Positions 15,415 to 23,639 of a stretch of DNA of 45,802 nucleotides are shown piece after piece. This DNA is from Ruminiclostridium sp. GTDB taxonomy: Bacteria; Bacillota; Clostridia; Oscillospirales; Ruminococcaceae. Position 1 is the stretch's first letter. The number at the start of each line of letters is the position of its first letter. The stretch is taken from positions 1-45,802 of the forward strand of contig JAFPUE010000025.1 of NCBI GenBank assembly GCA_017395555.1, given 5' to 3'. The notes beneath the pieces are model-generated. The model saw only the letters and a list, made by a program, of their open reading frames with translations, was not told the DNA's origin and searched no databases. The position numbers and the translations under genes are program-made.

Positions 15415-16004
15415 ACCTCCGTGATTTTATTGCTTGTCAATACTTTTTTCTTTACTTTTTGTATTATTGTCACCAAACTGTAACTAAATCATAAATTTGT
15501 ACCCGAAAAAAAATGTTATGTTGAAAAGTGTTGAATTTGTATTTTCAACCGCATTTTTTGTTGAAAAGTTGGTTGAAAGTGTTAGATTTGGCTTAATCAA
15601 TAATGTTTGCGGATTTTTTAACAAAAATTGTTTTCCACCCTGTAACCTATGTAACGAAGCTCAAATGTTATGTTGAAATTGCATAATATTCCACTTCATT
15701 TTTGTATATTATTCATTATTCAAAAATAAGTGATAAACAATAGGGTTTGGCGGATTTACAAAAATTTTAAATTCGGGATACATTTGATTACATTTGGTAG
15801 AAAAGTTTTTTTAAACGAATGACCTGTTGAAACTGTTGAAAACATCAGATTTTTGCTCAATAATACTCTATGAACAGTTGAAAAGTCGGTTAAATATGTT
15901 AAAATAAGGCTTGTTTAAGCCAATTTTTAACATTCCGCAATGGTTGAATCATCGTGCGGAACATTGAAGAACATTTTTTATGAACATTTCGTGAGGTGAA
16001 TATT
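15415..16004. other. Spacer with clustered TGTTGAAAA-type repeats (possible second DnaA-binding region)
   Basis: A 590-bp AT-rich gap with no ORF. It carries at least ten 9-mers of the type NGTTGAANN: 15519, 15529, 15542 (reverse), 15559, 15571, 15671, 15825, 15834, 15876 and 15942, nearly all on the plus strand, plus TTTTCCACC at 15631, one base from a known DnaA-box variant. The same 9-mer occurs before dnaA and in the dnaA-dnaN spacer. TTGAAA is also a -35-like hexamer, which could explain one or two copies but not the clustering. Confidence 0.6.
15878..15905 (+). promoter_or_regulatory. Candidate rsmI promoter within the repeat cluster
   Basis: TTGAAA (15878-15883), a 16-bp spacer, TAAAAT (15900-15905). 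The -35 overlaps the repeat AGTTGAAAA, so a protein binding the repeats would affect transcription of rsmI. Confidence 0.4.
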
Positions 16005-16838
16005 ATGTCAAAACTATATGTTGTTGGTACACCTATCGGAAATCTTTCCGATATGACCCCGAGAGCAATAGAAATACTCGGTTCAGTGGATTTTATAGCT
16101 GCCGAGGATACGAGAGTAACTATGAAGCTGCTTACTCATTTTGATATACATAAGCCTCTGATAAGCTATTATGAGCATAATCTCCGTGTAAAAGGGGAAG
16201 AAATAATAAACCGTATGCTTGACGGTGAAAACTGTGCAATAGTGACCGACGCGGGTATGCCCTGCATTTCCGATCCCGGCGAGGATCTTGTTAAGCTCTG
16301 CGTTGATCACGGTATAGAAGTGAATGTAGTTCCCTCGCCTACCGCCGCAATGTCCGCACTCGCGATATCCGGTCTTTCTACTTCGCGGTTTTCGTTTGAA
16401 GGATTTCTGAGCGTGACGAAAAAGCAAAGATTTGCACATCTCGAAGAAGTAAAGGATCTCAAGCATACTCTGATATTCTATGAAGCACCTCATAAGCTGA
16501 AAAAGACGCTGAATGATATGCTGCAGATCCTCGGAGACAGGCGAGTTTCATTGTGCAGGGAGATGACCAAGATACATGAGGAAGTGCTCCGCGGAAGAAT
16601 ATCGGAATTGATAAGTTATTATGAAAATACTAACCCGAAAGGTGAATTTGTTATCGTGGTTGAAGGAAATGTAAAAATTCCGGAAGAAAGATATGTTCCG
16701 GAAGAAGCTATTGAATATGCTCGTCAGCTGATAGTTTCCGGCGAAAAAGTTTCGGATGCCTGCAAAGAGGCGGCAAAGAAATACGGCTTCACAAAAAGCG
16801 AGATCTATTCCGGAGTAATATCGGAAAACAGAAAGTAA
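16005..16838 (+). CDS. rsmI: 16S rRNA 2'-O-ribose methyltransferase RsmI (C1402)
   Basis: A 277-residue tetrapyrrole-methylase-fold enzyme. The signature is KLYVVGTPIGNLSDMTPRA at the N-terminus, then AAEDTR, SDPGEDLV and a PSPTAAMSALAISGL segment; the C-terminal part (CKEAAKKYGFTKSEIYSGV) is the usual small helical domain. It uses SAM to methylate 16S rRNA in the decoding centre. The ATG at 16005 has GAGGTG 6 nt upstream; a GTG at 15996 lies within that site. It is the first gene after the repeat-rich spacer. Confidence 0.95.
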   Translation: MSKLYVVGTPIGNLSDMTPRAIEILGSVDFIAAEDTRVTMKLLTHFDIHKPLISYYEHNLRVKGEEIINRMLDGENCAIVTDAGMPCISDPGEDLVKLCVDHGIEVNVVPSPTAAMSALAISGLSTSRFSFEGFLSVTKKQRFAHLEEVKDLKHTLIFYEAPHKLKKTLNDMLQILGDRRVSLCREMTKIHEEVLRGRISELISYYENTNPKGEFVIVVEGNVKIPEERYVPEEAIEYARQLIVSGEKVSDACKEAAKKYGFTKSEIYSGVISENRK

Positions 16839-16881
16839 TAATTAATCGAATTATTGATTGAAGGATTGGGGGAATGATTTT

Positions 16882-18093
16882 ATGGAGATCGAAATTACAG
16901 ATTTTCCCGAAAGCATAAAATCATTCTTTTTTTCGCCTAAAAAAATTCTTTCCGATAAGCTGACTGTGGATTATCTCGGGAAAATGAAAAAATACATATT
17001 CGGGACAAACACCTGTTCCGCTTGTGAAAAACTCGGAATTAGCGTCTTTGATCTTGTTTTTATCAATGAAAAACCATTGTATGAGCTTTGCGGGAGATAT
17101 ATAAGAAAAGTAAAGGAAAGAGAAAAAGACCCGATAAGAACCGCCGTGATACTGCGGAGCTTCCATAAAAGTGAGCTGGTCAGGATATCGGATGTCATTA
17201 TCGGCAACGAGAAGGCGTTTATCAAAGACCCGGAGATCGTAAAGCTGAAAATAACTCCCGAAAACACAAATATCGTCAAGCCTTCAAAGAATAAAAAGCC
17301 GAATGACGGATTTAACAAAAAAGCACAGACCGTGCTTGAATCCGTCCGTCTTTCCGCGCTTAAATACGGTATGAATTACGCGATAAGATATAAAGAGCTT
17401 ATCGACAAATATAATTATCGCCGTTTCAGCTCAAATCTGAAAATAAACAATCGTCCGGCTTCCGTCGAAGAGATAGTTTCCATATTTTCCTCATCGAGCG
17501 AAAAGATCCTTACCGATCTTTCAAATCCGAAGGTTCGTGTTATTTATTCCGTTCTGTTCGCTATGGCATACGGCGGATTTACCCTGCCGGATATCTATTC
17601 CAAGAACACGGTTTTTGAGGTTGAGAGCTTCGACAAGGAAAAAAGACTCGGCGATCTTGCCTGCGACTTTATTAATATAGTATATAACGGCAACAGAATG
17701 GAGATAGCGAATGTATTCATTGATATGATACTTTCATTTGTCAATGCAAAAATGCCGGCGGTGAATATGAATGACCTCGGCAGCATAATGGACAACTATA
17801 CCATGTATTACGCCGCGGCATCTATCGCGTCGGTCTGCGAGAATATCTACAACTACAACGGCTTCAACGCGGATATGAAGGAATACCTAAAAAAGCAGAC
17901 ATTCACTAATTACTGGACAATAAATGACAGGATAATGCTTGTGAAGCAGTATTCAAGTATTATTTCATTTTGCTATAAAATGTCACAATTTGACTATAAG
18001 TTATATTTGGAAGACCCCGAGTATCAGGCGGAAATACTGTATTCATTTGAAAGCTCGGCAAAATTTTCCGAGGAGCTGAAAAAGATTGGCTGA
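16882..18093 (+). CDS. Hypothetical protein, about 403 aa, no recognised domain
   Basis: Not recognised. From the ATG at 16882 (GGGGGA about 8 nt upstream) it opens MEIEITDFPESIKSFFFSPK. A basic linker near 135-150 (KPSKNKKPNDGFNKKAQ) separates an N-terminal part of about 130 residues from a mainly helical C-terminal part of about 250. It has no signal peptide, no clear membrane helix and no catalytic motif I can name; two cysteines (CSAC) near residue 47 are isolated. It lies 43 bp after rsmI and its stop overlaps the next gene by 8 bp, so it is probably expressed with the radical SAM protein. Confidence 0.8.
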   Translation: MEIEITDFPESIKSFFFSPKKILSDKLTVDYLGKMKKYIFGTNTCSACEKLGISVFDLVFINEKPLYELCGRYIRKVKEREKDPIRTAVILRSFHKSELVRISDVIIGNEKAFIKDPEIVKLKITPENTNIVKPSKNKKPNDGFNKKAQTVLESVRLSALKYGMNYAIRYKELIDKYNYRRFSSNLKINNRPASVEEIVSIFSSSSEKILTDLSNPKVRVIYSVLFAMAYGGFTLPDIYSKNTVFEVESFDKEKRLGDLACDFINIVYNGNRMEIANVFIDMILSFVNAKMPAVNMNDLGSIMDNYTMYYAAASIASVCENIYNYNGFNADMKEYLKKQTFTNYWTINDRIMLVKQYSSIISFCYKMSQFDYKLYLEDPEYQAEILYSFESSAKFSEELKKIG

Positions 18094-18946
18094 GTGCAGA
18101 TTATGTCCGCGGAACTGCGGGATAGACAGAGATAAAAGCAAGGGCTACTGCGGGTGCGGCAGCGATATAAGGATAGCGAAGTATATGCTGCATTTCGGCG
18201 AGGAACCCTGCATATCCGGTACGCGAGGAAGCGGTGCGGTATTTTTTTCCGGCTGCAGTCTGCGCTGCGTGTTCTGCCAGAACTACCCGATAAGCCACGA
18301 TCTTAAGGGTGAGGATATCACGCCGGACAGGTTGAAAGAGATAATTTTTGAGCTCAAAGAAAAAGGAGCGCACAATATAAATTTCGTGACCGGCACACAT
18401 TACGCGGACAGGATCGCGGAGCTTCTGCTGGACTGCAAAAATGAGCTCGGCATACCCGTTGTTTACAATTGCGGCGGTTATGAAAAAGTAGAAACTCTGA
18501 AAATGCTGGACGGGCTTGTGGATATCTACCTGCCCGATATGAAATACTACAGCTCTGAAATGTCTGCGATATATTCCGGCGCAAAGGATTATTCGGAATA
18601 TGCCCTGCCTGCGCTGGAGGAAATGCTCCGCCAGCAGCCTGAAGCCGAATTTGACAGCGACGGCATAATGCGGAGGGGAGTTATCGTACGGCATCTCGTG
18701 CTGCCGAAGGGTTATCACGACAGTATGAAGCTGCTTGATATCCTTGCTACGCTTCCCTCTCCTCCCCTTGTCAGTATTATGCGGCAATATACGCCGTGCT
18801 ATAACGCGGAGAAATATCCGGAGATAAATCGAAAGCTCACTACATTCGAGTACGACAAGGTCACGGAGCATTGCGCAGAGCTCGGGCTTGACGGGTTCAT
18901 GCAGGAAAAGGGCTGTGAAAATCTCGATATGACGCCGGACTTTTAG
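18086..18946 (+). CDS. Radical SAM protein of the PflX type (pyruvate formate-lyase activase-like)
   Basis: A 286-residue radical SAM enzyme. An N-terminal cysteine cluster (C4, C7, C11, C22, C24) precedes the radical SAM motif C57-x3-C61-x2-C64 in GCSLRCVFCQNYPIS. The layout and the phrases HNINFVTGTHY, YNCGGYEK and DIYLPDMKYY match the PflX group (COG1313), whose substrate is not established; it is related to but distinct from PflA. The start is TTG at 18086, overlapping the upstream unknown gene. No glycyl radical enzyme is nearby, so an activase role is only a family-based guess. Confidence 0.88.
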   Translation: MAECRLCPRNCGIDRDKSKGYCGCGSDIRIAKYMLHFGEEPCISGTRGSGAVFFSGCSLRCVFCQNYPISHDLKGEDITPDRLKEIIFELKEKGAHNINFVTGTHYADRIAELLLDCKNELGIPVVYNCGGYEKVETLKMLDGLVDIYLPDMKYYSSEMSAIYSGAKDYSEYALPALEEMLRQQPEAEFDSDGIMRRGVIVRHLVLPKGYHDSMKLLDILATLPSPPLVSIMRQYTPCYNAEKYPEINRKLTTFEYDKVTEHCAELGLDGFMQEKGCENLDMTPDF

Positions 18947-18956
18947 GAGAGGCAAT

Positions 18957-19370
18957 ATGGACGAATATATAGAGATTTACAGAGAAACCGATGCTGACGG
19001 AAAATTAACAAAACTTGTTACTACCGATATAGGAACGATCATCGGTATATCTGTCGTTTTGTCTGTAATTGTTCTGATAATAGTTATTTGTCTGGTTATT
19101 AAATTTTTACCCGTAAAAGAACGGGAAATTGAGATAGTAAGAAAGAGGAAAAGTGTAAGAGACCTGCCGAGAGACCCGACTCACACTGACGGTACTCCCC
19201 GCCCGCCGACGTATGAGCTGCACACGATAACAGTTGATTTCAGATATGTGGGAAAGAAGCATATACACACATACTTTATAGATGAAAGTCTTTATAAGAA
19301 ATTCCGCGAGGGCGGAACATACAAAGTCAGAATGAAATATCCGAATATAATTGAGACAGTGAGAAAATAA
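18957..19370 (+). CDS. Small single-pass membrane protein with C-terminal beta domain (DUF2500-like)
   Basis: A 137-residue protein, function unknown. One strong membrane helix (residues about 27-50, IGISVVLSVIVLIIVICLV) separates a short acidic N-terminus from a basic linker and a C-terminal beta-rich segment (HTITVDFRYVGKKHIHTYFIDESLYKKF). That segment resembles DUF2500-type domains, but I cannot confirm it. AGGAGAGG precedes the ATG. It sits 10 bp after the radical SAM gene and 1 bp before the aldolase, so the three are probably one operon. Confidence 0.78.
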   Translation: MDEYIEIYRETDADGKLTKLVTTDIGTIIGISVVLSVIVLIIVICLVIKFLPVKEREIEIVRKRKSVRDLPRDPTHTDGTPRPPTYELHTITVDFRYVGKKHIHTYFIDESLYKKFREGGTYKVRMKYPNIIETVRK

Positions 19371-19371
19371 T

Positions 19372-20046
19372 ATGGAATTTGAGAATGAAAAGAATTTGAT
19401 CTGCGAGGTAGGCTACGATCTATGGCTGCGCGGATTTGTCGCGGCGAATGACGGTAACATCTCCGTTATGCTTGACGACAGGACAATACTGACTACACCG
19501 TCCGGTGTCAGCAAAAAGCACCTGAAACCGGAAATGATATGCCGTATGTCCGCGGATAACGAGGTCATATACTGCCCGACGGGATATAAGCCGTCGTCGG
19601 AATTTAAAATGCACCTGCGCTGCTACAAAGAGCGTCCTGACATCCGCGCAGTCGTTCACGCTCACCCACCGACAGCTACGGGATTTGCCTGTGCGGGAAT
19701 AGCGCTTGACGATTACAGCTTATCGGAGGCTGTGATGTTTGTCGGGTCTGTGCCGGTAGCGCCGTTCGGTTTGCCCGGTTCTGACGAAGTCCCGGAAAGC
19801 ATTGTCCCCTATCTTCCCTACCACGACACTATACTTCTTGCAAACCACGGTGCGCTCACAGTGGGTGTTGATCTCACTCAGGCGTACTACCGCATGGAAA
19901 CTCTGGAGCATTACGCAAAGACTGCGCTGACGGCGAGACTTCTCGGCGGCGCGAAGGAAATACCCGCGGACAAGCTCGAAGCGTGCTGTGATCTGTCGAA
20001 GGGTTACCCTATCCGTCACCCGGGTTACAGAAAATACAATAAATGA
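19372..20046 (+). CDS. Class II aldolase/adducin family protein (L-fuculose-phosphate aldolase-like)
   Basis: A 224-residue zinc aldolase. Zinc ligands are H96 and H98 in HAHPP and H158 in ANHGAL; the catalytic glutamate is E77 in SSEF. The order and spacing match FucA/RhaD/AraD relatives that cleave sugar phosphates to dihydroxyacetone phosphate and an aldehyde. No other fucose or rhamnose genes are near, so the substrate is open; methylthioribulose-phosphate or fuculose-phosphate are both possible. It starts 1 bp after the upstream stop with a weak ribosome binding site, suggesting coupling. parS lies 43 bp downstream. Confidence 0.9.
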   Translation: MEFENEKNLICEVGYDLWLRGFVAANDGNISVMLDDRTILTTPSGVSKKHLKPEMICRMSADNEVIYCPTGYKPSSEFKMHLRCYKERPDIRAVVHAHPPTATGFACAGIALDDYSLSEAVMFVGSVPVAPFGLPGSDEVPESIVPYLPYHDTILLANHGALTVGVDLTQAYYRMETLEHYAKTALTARLLGGAKEIPADKLEACCDLSKGYPIRHPGYRKYNK

Positions 20047-20089
20047 TTCTATATTTTGACACAAATTTTTTCTATTTTCCTTTATATAG

Positions 20090-20105
20090 TGTTCCACGTG
20101 GAACA
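20090..20105. promoter_or_regulatory. parS centromere site 1
   Basis: TGTTCCACGTGGAACA, a perfect 16-bp palindrome and close variant of the Firmicute parS consensus (TGTTNCACGTGAAACA) bound by ParB/Spo0J. Two identical copies lie at 20291 and 22434. Confidence 0.9.
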
Positions 20106-20110
20106 AAAGA

Positions 20111-20278
20111 GTGAATAATGGATAATTAAGGTTGCGTCTTCGGCGCAAATCTAAATTTGGTTTAGATTTCACTATACATATATTTGATAATTAAAAAATA
20201 CAGAATGAAACTCTGTATTTATGTATTTCAAATATGCCGCGAAGCAGCTCCACAATTATAATTTATTCATTCTTCACT
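20111..20278. repeat. MITE-like inverted-repeat element between two parS sites
   Basis: Outer imperfect inverted repeats (GTGAATAATGGATAATTA at 20111; its counterpart ends AATTTATTCATTCTTCAC at 20278) enclose three hairpins: TTGCG/CGCAA (20132-20148), AAATCTAAA/TTTAGATTT (20147-20169) and AAATACAGA/TCTGTATTT (20196-20220). No ORF. It looks like a small non-autonomous mobile element lodged between parS1 and parS2. Confidence 0.5.
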
Positions 20279-20290
20279 TTTCATTTCTTC

Positions 20291-20306
20291 TGTTCCACGT
20301 GGAACA
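20291..20306. promoter_or_regulatory. parS centromere site 2
   Basis: TGTTCCACGTGGAACA, identical to parS1 and 201 bp from it, 37 bp upstream of the proposed mnmG start. Confidence 0.9.
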
Positions 20307-20342
20307 CTATTGGTAGTAAAATTCAATCGGAGATGATACAAT

Positions 20343-22262
20343 ATATACAGTATAGGAGATTATGATGTTGCCGTTATCGGAGCCGGACACGCAGGCTGCG
20401 AGGCGGCGCTTGCCGCCGCAAGGCTTGGTATGAAAACGGTTGTTTTCGTGCTGTCGCTCGATACGATAGCAAATATGCCGTGCAATCCGAGTATCGGAGG
20501 TTCAGCAAAGGGACAGCTCGTCGGCGAGATAGACGCGCTCGGCGGACAAATGGGTATTGCCGCGGACAGTACATTTATTCAGTCGAGAATGTTGAACAGG
20601 GGCAAGGGTCCCGCAGTACATTCGCTCCGCGTGCAGTCCGACAGGGTTAAGTACCACACATATATGAAGCATACGCTTGAATGTGAACCGCTGCTTGATA
20701 TCAGACAGGCAGAGGTCACCGAGGTATGCGCCGAGGACGGAAAAGTCACCGGCGTAAAAACAAAGCTCGGTGCATTTTGCGAAGCAAAAGCCGTGATAAT
20801 CACGACGGGAACATATCTCGGCGGAGAAATATTCATAGGCGAGACCTCGTATAAGAGTGGACCGGATAATGTCAATCCGTCATCGGAGCTTACGGAAAAT
20901 CTCGTAAAGCTCGGACTTAAACTGCGCAGATTTAAGACGGGAACGCCGGCGAGAGTTCACAAGCGTTCGATAGACTTCTCAAAAATGGAGGAGCAGGTGG
21001 GCGACGATATCATCACGCCGTTCTCGTTCGATAACAAGCAGGTTCTTGAAAATAAAGCCAAGTGCTATGTGACATATACTAATGAGAGAACGCACAAGAT
21101 AATACTTGATAATCTGCACAGGTCTCCGCTGTATTCGGGAAAGATCGTCGGCGTGGGACCGAGGTACTGCCCGAGCATTGAGACGAAGCTGATGCGTTTT
21201 AAAGACAAGGAACGACATCAACTTTTTGTGGAACCTATGGGTGAGGATACGGATGAATATTATTTGCAGGGAATGTCCACTTCCCTGCCGGAAGATGTGC
21301 AGCTCGACTTTCTGCGCACAATAAAGGGACTTGAAAATGTTGAGATAATGCGTCCCGCGTATGCGATTGAGTATGATTGTCTTGACCCGCTCGATCTGTA
21401 CGCGACGCTCGAAACGAAGAAAATTTCCGGGCTTTACGGTGCGGGACAGTTCAATTCGACTTCCGGTTATGAGGAAGCTGCGGCGCAGGGTCTTATTGCC
21501 GGAATAAACGCCGCGAGGAAGATCTCCGGGAAAGAGCAGATAGTGCTTGACAGATCGAACTCATACATAGGGACACTGATAGACGATCTTGTAACAAAAG
21601 GCTGCATCGAGCCGTACAGAATGATGACCTCGCGCAGCGAATACAGGCTTATTCTCCGGCAGGACAATGCCCCGGAACGTCTGACCGAGCTCGGACATGA
21701 GATCGGACTTATATCTGACGAGCGATACGAGAATTATCTTGAAATGAAGCGGATAGTTGACGAGGAAACCAACCGTATCAGAAAAACGTCGGTAAGACCT
21801 ACCCCGGAGTTCAACGCTATGCTTGAATCTAAGGGTACGTCCGCGATAGATCAGCCCACGCGTTTCGCGGAGCTTCTCAAACGCCCGCAGCTCACCTACA
21901 AGGATATAAAACCGTTTGACGAAACCGCGCCGGATATCCGCCCCGATCTTGCGGAAAAGATCGAGGTGAGCATTAAATATGAAGGTTATATCTCGACACA
22001 GCTCGCGAAGATAAAGGAAATGAAGCGACTTGAAAACAAGCTGCTCCCGGCGGATATCGACTATTCGGAGATCGAGGGTTTAAGGCTTGAAGCAAGAGAA
22101 AAGCTGAACGAGCACAGACCCATGAACATAGGGCAGGCAGGACGCATATCCGGAGTAAATCCCGCGGATATATCCGTGCTGCTGATATGGCTTGCGGCAC
22201 ATTCCGAAAAACGGAACGGTGCGCAGGACGACGGAAAGGACAAAAACGATGCAGAAGACTGA
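20343..22262 (+). CDS. mnmG: tRNA uridine-5-carboxymethylaminomethyl modification enzyme MnmG (GidA), atypical start
   Basis: The FAD-dependent enzyme that with MnmE modifies the wobble uridine of tRNAs. The frame opens with [20 protein letters not shown], the Rossmann FAD motif, then [13 protein letters not shown] and [12 protein letters not shown]; the C-terminal helical domain is complete. No ATG, GTG or TTG lies between an in-frame stop (20334-20336) and the FAD motif. The only family-like N-terminus, [12 protein letters not shown], needs initiation at ATA 20343, 10 nt after GGAG. The first in-frame ATG (20430) would delete the FAD motif. Length from 20343 is 639 residues, normal for MnmG. 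rsmG overlaps its 3' end; mnmE is not in the window. Confidence 0.93.
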   Translation: MYSIGDYDVAVIGAGHAGCEAALAAARLGMKTVVFVLSLDTIANMPCNPSIGGSAKGQLVGEIDALGGQMGIAADSTFIQSRMLNRGKGPAVHSLRVQSDRVKYHTYMKHTLECEPLLDIRQAEVTEVCAEDGKVTGVKTKLGAFCEAKAVIITTGTYLGGEIFIGETSYKSGPDNVNPSSELTENLVKLGLKLRRFKTGTPARVHKRSIDFSKMEEQVGDDIITPFSFDNKQVLENKAKCYVTYTNERTHKIILDNLHRSPLYSGKIVGVGPRYCPSIETKLMRFKDKERHQLFVEPMGEDTDEYYLQGMSTSLPEDVQLDFLRTIKGLENVEIMRPAYAIEYDCLDPLDLYATLETKKISGLYGAGQFNSTSGYEEAAAQGLIAGINAARKISGKEQIVLDRSNSYIGTLIDDLVTKGCIEPYRMMTSRSEYRLILRQDNAPERLTELGHEIGLISDERYENYLEMKRIVDEETNRIRKTSVRPTPEFNAMLESKGTSAIDQPTRFAELLKRPQLTYKDIKPFDETAPDIRPDLAEKIEVSIKYEGYISTQLAKIKEMKRLENKLLPADIDYSEIEGLRLEAREKLNEHRPMNIGQAGRISGVNPADISVLLIWLAAHSEKRNGAQDDGKDKNDAED

Positions 22263-22938
22263 TTTTTCGGAATGTGGGATAGTTCTTTCCGACGAGCAGG
22301 TTTCACAGCTTGACAGACTTGCCGATTATATGGTAGAGTATAATAAGAACGTAAACCTCACGAGAATAACCGAGCCGGACGAGATAAGGGAGAAGCACTA
22401 CATCGACAGCATACTTCCGCTTACTATGGTAAATGTTCCACGTGGAACAAAAACTATAGACGTGGGAGCCGGTGCAGGATTTCCTTCCCTGCCTATGAAA
22501 ATTTACCGCCCCGATCTTGTATTCACTCTGCTTGACAGCGGGAACAAGCGCATAACGTATCTCGAAAGTGCCTGCAAAATGCTCGGTATAGAGTGTGAAA
22601 CAGTTCACGCCCGGGGTGAGGAAGCGGGACAAGATCCGAAATACCGCGAAAAGTACGGTCTTGCAGTCGCAAGAGCAGTCGCGGCACTGAATGTTCTGTG
22701 CGAATACTGCTTACCGTTTGTAGAGGTGGGCGGAACTTTTCTTGCTCTCAAGGGAGAAAAGGACGAGACGGAAGAAGCCGGAAATGCCATAAAAAAACTC
22801 GGCGGTGAGATAGCGGATATAAAAAGGTACAGTCTGCCGGGCGGAGACAAACGCACGCTTGTAGTGATAAAGAAGGTCTCCCCTACCCCGGCGCAGTACC
22901 CGCGGGTTTCCGCAAAGATCGCAAAAAAACCGCTTTAA
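22249..22938 (+). CDS. rsmG: 16S rRNA (guanine-N7) methyltransferase RsmG (GidB)
   Basis: A 229-residue SAM-dependent methyltransferase for G527 of 16S rRNA. The SAM motif is [12 protein letters not shown], preceded by [20 protein letters not shown], the family signature. The ATG at 22249 has AAAGGA upstream and overlaps the mnmG stop by 14 bp, the usual mnmG-rsmG pairing. A parS site (22434-22449) is embedded in the coding sequence and translates without disturbing the fold. In many Firmicutes noc/parA/parB follow; here a Wzz-like gene does. Confidence 0.96.
   Translation: MQKTDFSECGIVLSDEQVSQLDRLADYMVEYNKNVNLTRITEPDEIREKHYIDSILPLTMVNVPRGTKTIDVGAGAGFPSLPMKIYRPDLVFTLLDSGNKRITYLESACKMLGIECETVHARGEEAGQDPKYREKYGLAVARAVAALNVLCEYCLPFVEVGGTFLALKGEKDETEEAGNAIKKLGGEIADIKRYSLPGGDKRTLVVIKKVSPTPAQYPRVSAKIAKKPL
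22434..22449. promoter_or_regulatory. parS centromere site 3, inside rsmG
   Basis: A third identical copy of TGTTCCACGTGGAACA, within the rsmG coding sequence. Intragenic parS in or near the gidAB region is known in other bacteria. Confidence 0.9.
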
Positions 22939-22964
22939 AGCAGTTTAACAAAAGGAAGATAGAA

Positions 22965-23624
22965 TTGAAACGAAATCAGCTGAAAAAACTTGGTATCACG
23001 CTGAAAAACAATTGGAGAATTGCCGTGGTCACAACGGTCATGATGGCAATATGCGGATACGTTTTCGCACTGTACGGAATGACCAAGCATTATATCACCT
23101 ACACGGATATATATATCGAAAGCACGGACAGCACCCGCTCGGACGAGAAAGCGTCCACCGCCGCGCTGCTGTTCACGAGCCCGAAAATGTATGACTCCAT
23201 AAACGAAATGCTGAAAATGAAGCTCTCGTACGCGGAGCTCGACAAGATGATCGACGTCACCACGAACAAGGACACCCAGATAATTTCAGCGAGCTTCGAC
23301 TGCGAAACATCGGCGGATTCGTACAGACTTTCCGAGGTTTTCCTGAGCAGAGTGCAGATGGTGCTCGACGACTACGGCGCGAACGCGACAACGAGGATAA
23401 TTTCTTATCCGGCAGAACCGCGCCGCCCGGAATTTCCCGACGAGAATTTGTTCGCGATGATCGGCGCGGGTGTCGGCGCGGTGATATCGGTGATAGGTAT
23501 AATTGTGATCTGGAGACTTGACAACACGATCACGGCAGCCGACAACCTGACGGAGCAGTACAGCGTTCCGGTGATCGGCGAGCTTATGGATTTTGACAAT
23601 GAGATAGATTATCTCGGAAGATAA
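22965..23624 (+). CDS. Wzz/CapA-like polysaccharide chain-length or co-polymerase protein
   Basis: A 219-residue protein with the Wzz/CpsC topology: a membrane helix at about 17-36, an extracytoplasmic domain of about 125 residues, a proline-rich motif (PAEPRRPEFPDE) and a second helix at about 162-184. A short tail (TEQYSVPVIGELMDF) resembles the stretch that contacts the BY-kinase partner (CpsD/YveL). It would control capsule or exopolysaccharide length. No polysaccharide synthesis genes or tyrosine kinase are next to it, so its role here is uncertain. Start TTG at 22965 after AGGAAGA. Confidence 0.82.
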   Translation: MKRNQLKKLGITLKNNWRIAVVTTVMMAICGYVFALYGMTKHYITYTDIYIESTDSTRSDEKASTAALLFTSPKMYDSINEMLKMKLSYAELDKMIDVTTNKDTQIISASFDCETSADSYRLSEVFLSRVQMVLDDYGANATTRIISYPAEPRRPEFPDENLFAMIGAGVGAVISVIGIIVIWRLDNTITAADNLTEQYSVPVIGELMDFDNEIDYLGR

Positions 23625-23639
23625 CGGAGGACAAAAGAA

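Noticed and set aside
15415-16004. Remnant of gyrB
   Set aside because: No frame in this gap shows GyrB motifs; it is AT-rich non-coding DNA, so gyrB is relocated and not decayed here.
18101-18955. A 284-codon minus-strand frame over the radical SAM gene
   Set aside because: Antisense of a gene with clear CxxxCxxC motif; composition is atypical and no start signal is present.
20196-20220. Terminator of the aldolase operon
   Set aside because: The hairpin is followed by TTTTTT only on the minus strand, where no gene ends; it fits better as part of the inverted-repeat element.
22965-23624. ParA/ParB gene expected after rsmG
   Set aside because: The protein has two membrane helices and a Wzz-type proline motif, with no Walker A or ParB helix-turn-helix.
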